Positions 25,994 through 32,973 of a stretch of DNA of 37,580 nucleotides are shown here, piece after piece; within the stretch, counting starts at the first letter, position 1, and each line of letters opens with the position of its first letter. Under the pieces are notes generated by a model, which had not been told where the DNA came from, ran no database searches, and was given only the letters and a program-made list of their open reading frames with translations. The stretch spans positions 1 through 37,580 of the forward strand of contig JAFYWY010000015.1 of NCBI GenBank assembly GCA_017546455.1. The letters are read 5' to 3'. The stretch comes from Opitutales bacterium (lineage in GTDB: Bacteria > Verrucomicrobiota > Verrucomicrobiia > Opitutales > UBA953). Both the position numbers and the translations under genes were made by a program.

Positions 25994-27580
25994 TTAGTCC
26001 TGCCGCAGTGCGGCGGCGAGGTAGGCCGGAAGCGAGGCGATGTCGGCGCAGCGCGGGCCTTCCGCTTCTTCCCAAAGCCGGGCGGCGTTGCCGTGCCAGC
26101 AGACGGCTTGGGTGAGCAGCTCCGTTGCGGAAACTTGCGGACGCTGTTTGCGCTCGGCGAACAGGGCGGCCGTGATGCCGGCGAGGACATCGCCGCTGCC
26201 GCCGCGGGCCAGCGCCGAAGTGCCGGCAAAGCAGTAGGTGCCGGTTTCGGCGGAAAGGACCTGCGTGTAGGCACCCTTGAGCGCGAGTGCCGCAATCGGG
26301 TGTTTTTTCAAAAGCGCTTTCGGAGCGGAAAGGTCGCCGCCGAGACGGAGAAATTCACCCGCGTGCGGCAGGAGCAGGTTTTCGCCGCGGCGTCTGAGGG
26401 CCGTCAGCGTTTCCGGACGCAGGGCGTCGGCATCCAAAATCAGGGCCGATTTTTCCGGCGTTTCCGCAGCGATTGCCTGGACGATTGCCCGGGCGTCGGG
26501 CGTATTCCCCATGCCGGAACCGCACAAAACCGAGTCGGCGCGGCTGACGTATTTTCTGAATTTTTCGAGCGTGTCGCGCAGGTCGAGCGAGCCGTCGGGC
26601 GCTTCTTTACAGGGAATCCACATGGCTCCCGGCGCGCGGGCGGCAAAGGCCGCGTGGACGCTTCCGGGACAGAGTACGCTGACGAGTCCCGCGCCCGCCC
26701 GAAGGCAAGCCAGTGTGTTGAGCATCAGCGCTCCCGGCATGTTGCGCGAGCCGCCGACGATGAGCGCGTGGCCGAAATCGCGTTTGTCGCAAAAAACGGG
26801 GCGCTTCTGCGGAATGGCGTTTAGAACGCTTGCGGTGTCCGCCGCACAGCATGCTTCGGATTCGACGGGGAAACCGACGGGAATCGGAACGACGCGACCG
26901 ACGTATTTTTCGTTGGCGGGAAGGAGCAGGGGCGTTTTTACGATGCCCGTTGCGCAGGTGAAATCCGCCGAAAATGCGTAATAGGGAACGGGCGAATCAC
27001 TCAGCCCGGAAGGCAAATCGACCGCGACGCAGAGATTGCCGTTGGCGCGGGCGTTGACGGTGGTGAGGGCGCGCAGAATATTTTCCTGCAGGGGTGGGCG
27101 GAATCCGTGTCCGTAAATCCCGTCGATGATGATGCCGCCGCGATGTTCCGGCAGGAAGTCTTCCGGGAAGGAGCCGGTATCCCGGGTGACGAAGCATGTC
27201 GGGGCGCTTCCGCAGTCGCGAAGGAAGTCTTCGTAGGCGTCCATGGTCAGCGGCGCGAGGGCGTCCCAATTTTCGGCGAAGAAGACGAGCTTGGCGGGGA
27301 TGGTGTTTTGGGGGAAGGCCTTGAGGATTTTTCGGGCGGCGATGAGGGCGTCTCCGCCGTTGTGGCCTTTTCCGACGAGGACCAGCAGGTGGGACGGCAC
27401 TTCGTAGTCGAATCGGCTCAGGATGAAATCGCCGATGCCGTTGCCGGCGCGCAACATGAAGTCGCGTTCCCGCGGCGGAATCCGGGTGCCGTCTTCGTTG
27501 GCCGGATTAAAAAAACGTTTCTCCCAGGATTTTGCCTGGGCACAACTCATTACCGGGATTTTAAAATCGGAAGCTCCCAT
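25994..27580 (-). CDS. nnr: Bifunctional NAD(P)HX epimerase/dehydratase
   Basis: This 528-residue protein fuses the two NAD(P)H-hydrate repair activities as in E. coli YjeF. The N-terminal YjeF_N epimerase domain (about 1-225) has GKGHNGGDALIAAR (71-84); the usual motif here is GxGNNGGD, so one Asn is His. A ribokinase-like ADP/ATP-dependent dehydratase domain (about 245-525) follows, with HALIVGGSRNMPGALML, GSGMGN, LILDADAL, LPHAGEF, LKGAYTQVL and GGSGDVLAG (460-468). The enzyme restores hydrated, damaged NADH and NADPH. The start is the ATG ending at 27580; an internal Met (MSCAQAKSWE, residue 11) is an alternative. It lies 13 bases after the GAF-PP2C phosphatase gene on the same strand, suggesting co-transcription. 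Confidence 0.93.
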   Translation of the reverse strand: MGASDFKIPVMSCAQAKSWEKRFFNPANEDGTRIPPRERDFMLRAGNGIGDFILSRFDYEVPSHLLVLVGKGHNGGDALIAARKILKAFPQNTIPAKLVFFAENWDALAPLTMDAYEDFLRDCGSAPTCFVTRDTGSFPEDFLPEHRGGIIIDGIYGHGFRPPLQENILRALTTVNARANGNLCVAVDLPSGLSDSPVPYYAFSADFTCATGIVKTPLLLPANEKYVGRVVPIPVGFPVESEACCAADTASVLNAIPQKRPVFCDKRDFGHALIVGGSRNMPGALMLNTLACLRAGAGLVSVLCPGSVHAAFAARAPGAMWIPCKEAPDGSLDLRDTLEKFRKYVSRADSVLCGSGMGNTPDARAIVQAIAAETPEKSALILDADALRPETLTALRRRGENLLLPHAGEFLRLGGDLSAPKALLKKHPIAALALKGAYTQVLSAETGTYCFAGTSALARGGSGDVLAGITAALFAERKQRPQVSATELLTQAVCWHGNAARLWEEAEGPRCADIASLPAYLAAALRQD

Positions 27581-27593
27581 CGTCGTGTCCGGA

Positions 27594-29072
27594 TTAGGTT
27601 ACGCGGAGGGCGACCAGCGTCAGGTCGTCGGAGAAGTTTTTCTTCCCCGAGAAAGCGGAGACTTTTTCGATAATCGTGTCGTTGATGCGGCGGGCGTTTT
27701 CGCCGTGCGATTCGAGGATGGCTTGCGCGAGCCGCTCGGATCCGAATTCTTCGCCTTGGGCATTGCATTCTTCCGTTAGCCCGTCGGTGTAGAGAATGAG
27801 GACGTCATTGCGGAAGCAGGGACGCGTGACTTCGGTAATCGTCGCGTCAAAAATTTCGGGTTTTGCCAAGCCGATGGCGAGGCCGGAGCTTTCGAGGAAT
27901 TCGAGCTTCGGTTTGTCCAGCGGAAGACCGGTTTCGGGGTCGTTGTTGGACAGGAGGATGGGGCGTTCGTGCCCGCCGCGTGCTACGGAAATCGTGTTGC
28001 GCTGTGTATCCAAAAAGGCACAGACGATGGTCAGGAACTTGCCGCGTGAAAAGGACTTGGCCATGCTGCGGGCGAGGCGGCGCAGGAGGTCGGCCGCGCT
28101 GACGGAGTTGCGGGCAATCTGTTGGAAATTCGTGCGACAGATGGCCATGAGCAGGGCGGCGGAAACGCCGTGGCCGGAGACGTCGGCGACGATGGCTGCG
28201 ATGCGTCCGCCGCCGAGGTCGAAGACGTCGTAGAGGTCGCCGCCGATGGTTTGTGCCGGGCGGTAAACCGTTGCGATGTCGATGGAATGGGCCTGCGGGA
28301 TGTACTGCGGGAGGAGGAGCTTTTGGACGCTGGCGGCGATGCCGAGTTCCGAGTCGAGCCGCATTTTTTCCGCTTGGACGGCGAAGAGATTGCGCATCTG
28401 CATGGTCATGCCCGCCTGTTGCGCCAACATGTCCGCGAGCTTGATTTCGGACGGGGTGAAGTCCCCGCGGTGGCGCGGGTTGGCAATGGCGATGGCGGCG
28501 ACCAGTTTACCGCTCAGATAGATGGGTACGGCGATGACGTCTTTCGGGAGCGTCGGGGCGTCGTCGGGAATAAAGTGGTCCGGTTTTAGCGGAAATTTTC
28601 GGGCGAGGGTGGCGTAGCCGTTTTTAATGGCTTCGGCGAAAACGGGGGAGTCCTTTTTGTAGGAATAGCCGGAGAAGTGGGCGCGGATGATATCCAGGCG
28701 CGAGGCATTTTTGTATTGCGGCGGATAGCCTTCGAGGAGCGGGAAGAGCCCGGAGCTGGCGATCGGTACGAAATACTCGTTTCGTTCCAAGCGGAAAATG
28801 CAACAGCTCATGGCGCGCGTGCCGCGGATGGCGGTGTGCAGGATACTTCTCAGGAGCGTGTCTTTGGAAATTTCACTTACCTTTTCTTCGTTCCCGTAAG
28901 AGGCTTCGAGCGCATGCATGAAGTCAACGACGAGTCGGCTGTTGTAGCGTTCGTGCTGAAGGCTGGAGTCGAGCCGGAAGTATTCGCTTTTGGAGTGGCG
29001 CAGGGAAAGGTAGGCCCATAGGGAAAATCCGCCTAAGAGGACAATCAGAGAGATGGGAATAAGCTCGCTCAT
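27594..29072 (-). CDS. GAF domain PP2C-type (SpoIIE/RsbU-like) phosphatase
   Basis: The 492-residue protein has one N-terminal membrane helix (about 5-24), a linker that may be helical, a GAF-like sensor domain (about 70-232, ending in QQAGMTMQMRNLF) and a SpoIIE/PP2C-like phosphatase domain (about 262-490). Catalytic metal motifs are GGDLYDVF (278-284, Asp279), VADVSGHG (295-302), YTDGLTE and FSDDLTLVALRV near the end. Such phosphatases usually dephosphorylate an anti-anti-sigma (STAS) protein and so free a sigma factor through partner switching. No STAS or anti-sigma kinase gene is adjacent, so the target is unknown. The membrane anchor and GAF suggest response to a cytoplasmic or membrane-proximal small-molecule cue. 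Confidence 0.9.
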   Translation of the reverse strand: MSELIPISLIVLLGGFSLWAYLSLRHSKSEYFRLDSSLQHERYNSRLVVDFMHALEASYGNEEKVSEISKDTLLRSILHTAIRGTRAMSCCIFRLERNEYFVPIASSGLFPLLEGYPPQYKNASRLDIIRAHFSGYSYKKDSPVFAEAIKNGYATLARKFPLKPDHFIPDDAPTLPKDVIAVPIYLSGKLVAAIAIANPRHRGDFTPSEIKLADMLAQQAGMTMQMRNLFAVQAEKMRLDSELGIAASVQKLLLPQYIPQAHSIDIATVYRPAQTIGGDLYDVFDLGGGRIAAIVADVSGHGVSAALLMAICRTNFQQIARNSVSAADLLRRLARSMAKSFSRGKFLTIVCAFLDTQRNTISVARGGHERPILLSNNDPETGLPLDKPKLEFLESSGLAIGLAKPEIFDATITEVTRPCFRNDVLILYTDGLTEECNAQGEEFGSERLAQAILESHGENARRINDTIIEKVSAFSGKKNFSDDLTLVALRVT

Positions 29073-29136
29073 GCGTGGACGATATTAAAGGCTAAAAAAT
29101 CCCGTCGGACAATCCGAATTTGCCGCCTTCCGCCTC

Positions 29137-29165
29137 TTGCGGGAAAGCTTTTTTTGTGCGATAAT
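29137..29165 (+). promoter_or_regulatory. Candidate promoter of the 2-epimerase gene
   Basis: TTGCGG (29137-29142), a 17-base spacer and GATAAT (29160-29165), with an extended -10 TG at 29157-29158, make this the best sigma-70-like site in the window. The -10 box ends 9 bases before the chosen ATG (29175), so the transcript would carry almost no leader. Confidence 0.5.
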
Positions 29166-29174
29166 GTGCCCACG

Positions 29175-30356
29175 ATGAAAGAAAAATTCCAAAAGCTCGC
29201 ACAACAGTACAAGTCGGAGTTGCTCGATAACGTGATTCCGTTTTGGCTCGAAAAATCCCTCGACAAAGAGTTCGGCGGCTACTTCACCTGCCTCGACCGC
29301 GACGGTTCCGTTTTCGATACGGATAAATTCGTCTGGTTGCAGGGACGCGAAGTTTGGATGTTCGCTTACCTCTACAACCACGTTGAAAAGAAACAGGAAT
29401 GGCTGGATGCCGCGATTCTCGGCGCTGAATTCCTGAAAAAGCACGGCCACGACGGCGAGTACAATTTCTACTTCTCGCTTTCCCGCGACGGCACGCCGCA
29501 GGTCGAACCCTACAATATTTTCTCCAATACCTTCGCCGCGATGGCTTTCGGCCAGCTTTCCATTGCTACCGGAAGCGAAGAATACGCGGAAATTTCCAAG
29601 AAGGCTTTCGATCGTGTCGTCGCGCGCTTCGACAATCCGAAGGGTCGCTGGAGCAAGGCCTCGCCGAAAGCCCGCCCGATGAAGGCTTTTGCCCTTCCGA
29701 TGATTGTCTGCAATCTCGCCCTTGAGATCGAGCCGCTCATCGAACCGAACTTCCTCAAGGATGCCATCGAAAAGAGCATTCACCTGGTGATGAATGAATT
29801 CTACCGTCCCGAAGTCGGACCGGGCCTCATCGTCGAACACCTCAACGCCGACGGCACGCTTGCCGACAATATGGACGGCCGCCTCCTCAACCCCGGTCAC
29901 ATGATTGAATCGACCTGGTTCATGATGGACCTCGGCGAACGCCTGAACCGTCCGGAGCTCATCGAAAAAGCGGTGAAAATCTGCCTCAACGCGCTCGAAT
30001 ACGGCTGGGACGAAAAATTCGGCGGGATCTTCTACTTTATGGACCGCCTCGGCCGCCCGACTCAGCAGCTCGAATGGGACCAGAAGCTCTGGTGGGTACA
30101 CATCGAAACGCTGATTGCTTTGCTCAAGGGCTATCGCCTGACCAAGAACCCGAAGTGCTGGGAATGGTTCGAACGCGTTCACGATTACGCTTGGGCGCAT
30201 TTCAAGGACACGGAACACCCGGAATGGTTCGGCTATCTGAACCGCCGCGGCGAACCCCTGCTCTCACTCAAGGGCGGAAAATGGAAGGGTTGCTTCCACG
30301 TGCCGCGCGGCCTCTACCAATGCTGGCAGCAGCTTGAAAAGCTCGCCGCCGAATAA
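29175..30356 (+). CDS. N-acylglucosamine 2-epimerase
   Basis: The 393-residue (alpha/alpha)6-barrel protein closely resembles GlcNAc 2-epimerase/renin-binding protein. Its landmarks are GGYFTCLDRDGSVFDTDKFVWLQGREVW (34-61), RLLNPGHMIESTWF, GGIFYFMD, KLWWVHIETLIALLKGY and the C-terminal KGCFHVPRGL with its conserved His. It interconverts N-acetylglucosamine and N-acetylmannosamine, used in sialic-acid catabolism; the NPGH-IE and KLWWVHIE patterns fit AGE better than cellobiose 2-epimerase. The frame is open from TTG 29154, but that codon lies inside the candidate promoter, so ATG 29175 is preferred. No nanA or nanE neighbour is seen. A strong terminator follows the gene. Confidence 0.9.
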   Translation: MKEKFQKLAQQYKSELLDNVIPFWLEKSLDKEFGGYFTCLDRDGSVFDTDKFVWLQGREVWMFAYLYNHVEKKQEWLDAAILGAEFLKKHGHDGEYNFYFSLSRDGTPQVEPYNIFSNTFAAMAFGQLSIATGSEEYAEISKKAFDRVVARFDNPKGRWSKASPKARPMKAFALPMIVCNLALEIEPLIEPNFLKDAIEKSIHLVMNEFYRPEVGPGLIVEHLNADGTLADNMDGRLLNPGHMIESTWFMMDLGERLNRPELIEKAVKICLNALEYGWDEKFGGIFYFMDRLGRPTQQLEWDQKLWWVHIETLIALLKGYRLTKNPKCWEWFERVHDYAWAHFKDTEHPEWFGYLNRRGEPLLSLKGGKWKGCFHVPRGLYQCWQQLEKLAAE

Positions 30357-30368
30357 GGCATTTTTCAC

Positions 30369-30402
30369 AAGCCGGAGATCGTAAAAGGTCTCCGGCTTTT
30401 TC
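30369..30402 (+). terminator. Intrinsic terminator after the 2-epimerase gene
   Basis: AAGCCGGAGA (30369-30378) and TCTCCGGCTT (30389-30398) form a 10-base stem followed by TTTC, starting about 12 bases after the stop codon. Confidence 0.9.
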
Positions 30403-30438
30403 TCCGCCACCATTTACCGTTCACCGCTCCCCTTCAAC

Positions 30439-31230
30439 ATGCTCATCGACAGCCATTGCCATTTGGATACATTCGTGAAATCCGGAGAAGTCCGGGACGT
30501 GATTGCCCGCGCGCAACTCGCCGGCGTCACTCGCCTTGTGTGCGCGGGAACGGACGCCGGAGACTGGGATGTTTACCGGGAGCTCGCGCTGACTTTCCCG
30601 GAGAGCGTCGTTTATGCCGTCGGCTTGCATCCGGGTAATGTCGGCGAGGACTGGGAGGCGCAATTAAGCCGCCTGCCGCAGTATTTTTCCGGAGACACGC
30701 GTCCCGTCGCTGTCGGAGAAGTCGGACTCGACGAGCATTACATGCCGAAGGACGCGCAGGAAGCGGAGCGCATTCGTCGCCTGCAGCGTCTTGTATTTGA
30801 GCGTCAATTGGCTTTGGCGAAGGAAAAAGATCTTCCCGTAATCGTCCACGCACGGGACGCCTTTGCCGCTACCGTTGAGATGATTGACCGCAGCGGAGTT
30901 GATTGGAACAAGGTTGTTTTTCATTGCTTCGCCGAAGATGCCGCCGCCGTGCGCCTGCTGAATGAACGCGGCGGCCGGGCTTCGTTTACCGGAACGATTA
31001 CCTACAAAAATGCGGATAATGTGCGCGAAGCGGCGCTGGCTCAGGGACTCGATCGCCTGATGCTTGAAACCGATTGCCCGTATTTGGCTCCCTGCAAATT
31101 GCGCGGGAAACGCAACGAGCCGGCCTTCATGCGAAAAACCGCCGAATACGTCGCCGATCTTTTCGGGCTGACAACGGAGGAAATCGAGGCGCGCACCTAC
31201 GCCAATACCTGCGAATTTTTCGGGATTTAA
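30439..31230 (+). CDS. tatD: TatD family metal-dependent hydrolase/DNase
   Basis: The 263-residue TIM-barrel protein has the TatD metal-site motifs: DSHCHLD at residues 4-10 (His6, His8), VGEVGLDEH, VIVHARDA, VFHCFAED and LETDCPYLAPCKLRGK. TatD proteins are Mg2+-dependent 3'-5' exonucleases or DNA-repair-linked hydrolases of the amidohydrolase superfamily; the bacterial YcfH/YabD subgroup has not been assigned a single substrate. Length is typical at about 260. The ATG follows a C/T-rich leader with no Shine-Dalgarno site. The gene converges with the DUF45 gene; a six-base stem TTCCGC/GCGGAA (31235-31256) in the gap may act as a weak shared terminator. Confidence 0.93.
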   Translation: MLIDSHCHLDTFVKSGEVRDVIARAQLAGVTRLVCAGTDAGDWDVYRELALTFPESVVYAVGLHPGNVGEDWEAQLSRLPQYFSGDTRPVAVGEVGLDEHYMPKDAQEAERIRRLQRLVFERQLALAKEKDLPVIVHARDAFAATVEMIDRSGVDWNKVVFHCFAEDAAAVRLLNERGGRASFTGTITYKNADNVREAALAQGLDRLMLETDCPYLAPCKLRGKRNEPAFMRKTAEYVADLFGLTTEEIEARTYANTCEFFGI

Positions 31231-31247
31231 ACGTTTCCGCCGTACGC

Positions 31248-32000
31248 TTAGCGGAAGTAAAACACCTTTGACCAGTGCTTCCGGAGCTCGGCGTCGTGTT
31301 TGACGGCCTGCGGGTCCCAGGCGCAGAGGAGGTCCCAAAAATCGTCCGAGTGGTTCATGTGTCGGCGGTGGGCGAGTTCGTGCAAGAGGACGTGGTCGCG
31401 CATTGCCGGCGGCAATAGAACGAGGCGCCAGTTCAGCGAAAGATCGCCGTGTGTCGTGCAGGAACCCCAGCGGGATTGCTGGTTGCGAATCGAAATGCTA
31501 CCGACCGAGACTCCGTAGCGTGCGGCGAGTTCACGCACCTGCACCGGGAGAATTTCTTTGGCGAGTGATGTCAGCAGTTGCTGCAAATCCGCGTCGGCGG
31601 ACGCTTCGCGTATGTAAATCGGAAGGACGTTTTCCTGCGGGCGAAACACGTAAAACGGGCGCACCGCATTCGTCGAAATTTCGGTCCGAAGCGGGTGCTC
31701 GCCCGCAAAAATGTCGGGATTTTTTTGAAGGTATTCGAGGAGCGTTTCCGTTGTGCGGGCGGCCGGTGAGGCTTCGAACTTCGCGAGCTGACGGTCAATC
31801 CAGTCCAAATGCTTCAGTGCGAAGAGACGGGCTTGCTCGAGTACATTGCCGCGCATCCCGGCGGGAACGACGGCGGAGACGCTGCCGTCCGCTTTGATGC
31901 GTAGCGTCATGCGCGTCGATCGCCCCGAGCGTAAGAGGCGAATCTGCACGATACGCGTGCTTGCCGGAAGGCGAATCTCAAAGACGTTCTCCGGCTCCAT
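31248..32000 (-). CDS. YgjP/DUF45 family metal-dependent hydrolase
   Basis: The start is set at the ATG ending at 32000 (MEPENVFEIRLPAS), giving 250 residues. The C-terminal half is a DUF45/YgjP metallopeptidase-like domain: IRNQQSRWGSCTTHGDLSLNWRLVLLP (171-197) and the zinc motif HELAHRRHMNHSDDFW, with HExxH at 207-211 (His207, Glu208, His211) and His217 as probable third ligand. The family shares the SprT/WLM minigluzincin-like core; its substrate is not established. The start overlaps the last 23 bases of the Nudix gene upstream, so translation is probably coupled. An earlier in-frame start would overlap the Nudix gene much further and is unlikely. Confidence 0.88.
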   Translation of the reverse strand: MEPENVFEIRLPASTRIVQIRLLRSGRSTRMTLRIKADGSVSAVVPAGMRGNVLEQARLFALKHLDWIDRQLAKFEASPAARTTETLLEYLQKNPDIFAGEHPLRTEISTNAVRPFYVFRPQENVLPIYIREASADADLQQLLTSLAKEILPVQVRELAARYGVSVGSISIRNQQSRWGSCTTHGDLSLNWRLVLLPPAMRDHVLLHELAHRRHMNHSDDFWDLLCAWDPQAVKHDAELRKHWSKVFYFR

Positions 32001-32517
32001 GCGCGAAAAATTCGTTCCAAACCGTAATGAAAGAGGGTGCAAAGTCTTCGGGCGTCTCCCGCATCGCTTTGGCAAGCGAGTCCGGAGAAAACAGCTCAAG
32101 CACATCGATTTCCGCCGTGTTCGGACGGAGCGTCCCCGTGAAATGCCGCAACGCGTAAATGCGTACGAATTCGAATCCGTTTGCTGCCGACGGTTTTTGC
32201 ATGCCGACGAATTCCAGATGCTTTTCCGCTTGGGCGTTGATGCCGAGCTCTTCCTCCAGCTCTCGCAAAGCGGCAAAACCGTAGCTTTCGCCCGCATCAA
32301 CATGGCCGGCGCAGGACGACGAAAGCAGACCCGGGCAGGTATCTTTGGCAAGCGAGCGGCGTTGCAGAATCAGCGTGCCGCCCGGCGTAAAAATCAGGAT
32401 GTGAACCGCTCGGTGAAAGAGTTTCCGCACATGAACTTCGGCACGCGTCGCTTGGCCGACAACGCGGTCGTCGGCATCGACAATGTCGAATATTTCATTC
32501 GGATCCTGAGCTTTCAT
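31978..32517 (-). CDS. Nudix hydrolase (YfcD/IDI-like)
   Basis: The start is the ATG ending at 32517 (MKAQDPNEIFDIVDADD), giving 179 residues; upstream of it the frame lacks family similarity. The Nudix box GHVDAGESYGFAALRELEEELGI (71-93) fits GX5EX7REUXEEXGU exactly, so it should bind Mg2+ and hydrolyse a nucleoside-diphosphate-linked substrate. The beginning (EIFDIVDADDRVVGQATRAEVH) and SCAGHVDAGESY resemble the YfcD branch, related to isopentenyl-diphosphate isomerase, whose substrate is not well defined. The DUF45 gene overlaps its 3' end, suggesting a two-gene transcript. Confidence 0.92.
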   Translation of the reverse strand: MKAQDPNEIFDIVDADDRVVGQATRAEVHVRKLFHRAVHILIFTPGGTLILQRRSLAKDTCPGLLSSSCAGHVDAGESYGFAALRELEEELGINAQAEKHLEFVGMQKPSAANGFEFVRIYALRHFTGTLRPNTAEIDVLELFSPDSLAKAMRETPEDFAPSFITVWNEFFAHGAGERL

Positions 32518-32672
32518 GCCCGAAAGCCTAAAACTCCTGTGCCTAAAATTAAATTCAAAAAAGTAGGTTCCGATTCTTCGCGAATACAGGGGCTCGCTTG
32601 TGCCGGGCTTCAAACTCTTTCATTGATTCTTAGGCTTTTTTCTGCGAACCTTTTGGGGATTTCTTTTTCTAC

Positions 32673-32748
<76 letters not shown>

Positions 32749-32757
32749 ATTTCTCAG

Positions 32758-32792
32758 TCCCGCTTGAAGCTAGTGCTCAAGCGGGATTCTTA
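32758..32792 (+). terminator. Hairpin after the CAT tRNA gene
   Basis: TCCCGCTTGA (32758-32767) pairs with TCAAGCGGGA (32777-32786) around a nine-base loop, followed by TTCTT. It starts 10 bases after the tRNA's CCA end. Confidence 0.75.
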
Positions 32793-32904
32793 GTGTTTAT
32801 GCGCCTTCTGTTTAACTTTTAGGCGGGGCGGGGCTTTGATAAGCTTTGGGCTCAGAAAGCCAGCCTTAATCCGGGAGATGATATAGGCGCGTCTTTTTAG
32901 ACTC

Positions 32905-32932
32905 TTGACACACTGGAATGGGAAAATACCCT
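32905..32932 (+). promoter_or_regulatory. Possible promoter of the helicase gene
   Basis: A perfect TTGACA (32905-32910) is followed after 16 bases by TACCCT (32927-32932), which keeps only the core -10 bases. It sits 41 bases before the ATG at 32974. The TTG in this box is also a possible in-frame start codon, which I consider less likely. Confidence 0.3.
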
Positions 32933-32973
32933 TTCGCGTAGGCTTTGTTTCGTCTAACACCCTCTCGCACTCA

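Noticed and set aside
32001-32351. In-frame N-terminal extension of the DUF45 protein
   Set aside because: It runs through the Nudix gene in another frame and shows no family similarity.
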